6,411 nucleotides of DNA, taken from contig PMIW01000217.1 of the NCBI GenBank assembly GCA_003158365.1, positions 17,722-24,132 of the forward strand. Direction: 5' to 3'. This DNA is from Ignavibacteriota bacterium. Its GTDB lineage: Bacteria; Bacteroidota; Ignavibacteria; Tepidaquicellales; Tepidaquicellaceae. Shown piece after piece: positions 6,193 to 6,411 of this stretch. Position 1 is the first letter of the stretch, and every line of letters begins with the position of its first letter. Made by a program: the position numbers and the translations under genes. A model generated the notes under the pieces. That model ran no database searches, had not been told where the DNA came from, and saw only the letters and a program-made list of their open reading frames with translations.

Positions 6193-6411
6193 TTACTTGA
6201 CTATAAAATTAAATATTATAAAAAATAAATTCGGATTTATTCCGAAAACAATCGTACCTGCGACAGCTATTAACAAAGTAATTTTACCGTAAATATCGAA
6301 AGGGATTTTTATTCCCGAGTTAATTTCTGCCGGTTCCGTGAACCACATATACACAATTACTTTAAGATAATAATAAAGCGAAACAAGGCTTAACAAAATT
6401 GCAACTACGGA
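6193..6411 (-). CDS. nuoN: NADH-quinone oxidoreductase subunit N, C-terminal part (cut by window edge)
   Basis: The last 72 codons of a longer gene whose 5' part lies beyond the right edge. The frame stays open to position 6411; the TTG near 6394-6396 is an internal leucine codon, not a start. The segment SLVSLYYYLKVIVYMWFTEP matches the C-terminal region of NuoN (compare GLYYYLRVxVSLY in E. coli), followed by a short loop and a last transmembrane helix around ITLLIAVAGTIVFGINPNLF. NuoN is one of the antiporter-like membrane subunits of respiratory complex I that couple quinone reduction to proton pumping. The homologous NuoL and NuoM are alternatives, but the short tail after the YYYL helix and the closing helix fit NuoN, normally the last nuo gene, best. 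Unrelated genes following it agree with that. Confidence 0.85.
   Translation of the reverse strand, partial: SVVAILLSLVSLYYYLKVIVYMWFTEPAEINSGIKIPFDIYGKITLLIAVAGTIVFGINPNLFFIIFNFIVK

Noticed and set aside
6394..6396. A separate small gene starting at TTG 6396
   Set aside because: The frame stays open to the window edge and the protein matches the inner C-terminal part of NuoN, so the TTG is an internal leucine.
1..6411. A previously undescribed defence, mobile or biosynthetic system
   Set aside because: Apart from the T9SS cargo and the propeller, all genes are well-known housekeeping families; no transposase, integrase, toxin-antitoxin pair, nuclease, reverse transcriptase or CRISPR-like array is present.

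Overview
The window reads as a piece of a low-GC chromosome from the Bacteroidota/Ignavibacteria/Chlorobi group or a close FCB-type relative. Three things point there. The large protein at the left ends in a type IX secretion sorting domain with the YPNPFNPTTKIEY motif, which is characteristic of these lineages. None of the visible start codons has a convincing Shine-Dalgarno sequence. The gene content is otherwise ordinary for a free-living respiring bacterium. The exact genus cannot be told from the sequence.

Every gene is on the minus strand, so transcription runs from right to left. From the right edge the order is: the 3' end of nuoN (complex I membrane subunit, cut by the window edge), a secreted-type six-bladed beta-propeller protein of the NHL kind, ssb, pgsA, pgpA and cinA. 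Spacing is 0, 12 and 17 nt, then a 14-nt overlap, then 1 nt, so this looks like one operon. It ends about 33 nt after cinA in a hairpin followed by seven U residues. pgsA and pgpA encode consecutive steps of phosphatidylglycerol synthesis. cinA handles damaged or recycled pyridine nucleotides, ssb serves DNA replication and repair, and nuoN serves respiration. The role of the propeller protein is unknown.

A 283-bp gap (2276-2558) separates the operon from the second unit. It holds the operon terminator and a plausible promoter (TTGACA, 16 bp, TTTAAT). The second unit is a single 678-residue secreted protein with six Asp-box (BNR) repeats, an Ig-like domain and a T9SS C-terminal sorting domain. 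It ends in its own strong terminator at 139-173.

The first ~90 bp hold non-coding repeats: alternating heptamers (ATTATGA/ATTAAGA), then a CACAGAG/CGCAGAG-rich stretch that resembles interspersed intergenic repeats seen in many environmental bacterial genomes. I see no RNA genes, CRISPR array, transposase or phage gene, and no convincing new multi-gene system. The observations most worth following are the in-frame nuoN/propeller junction separated by one stop codon, the left-edge repeats, and the Asp-box T9SS cargo.
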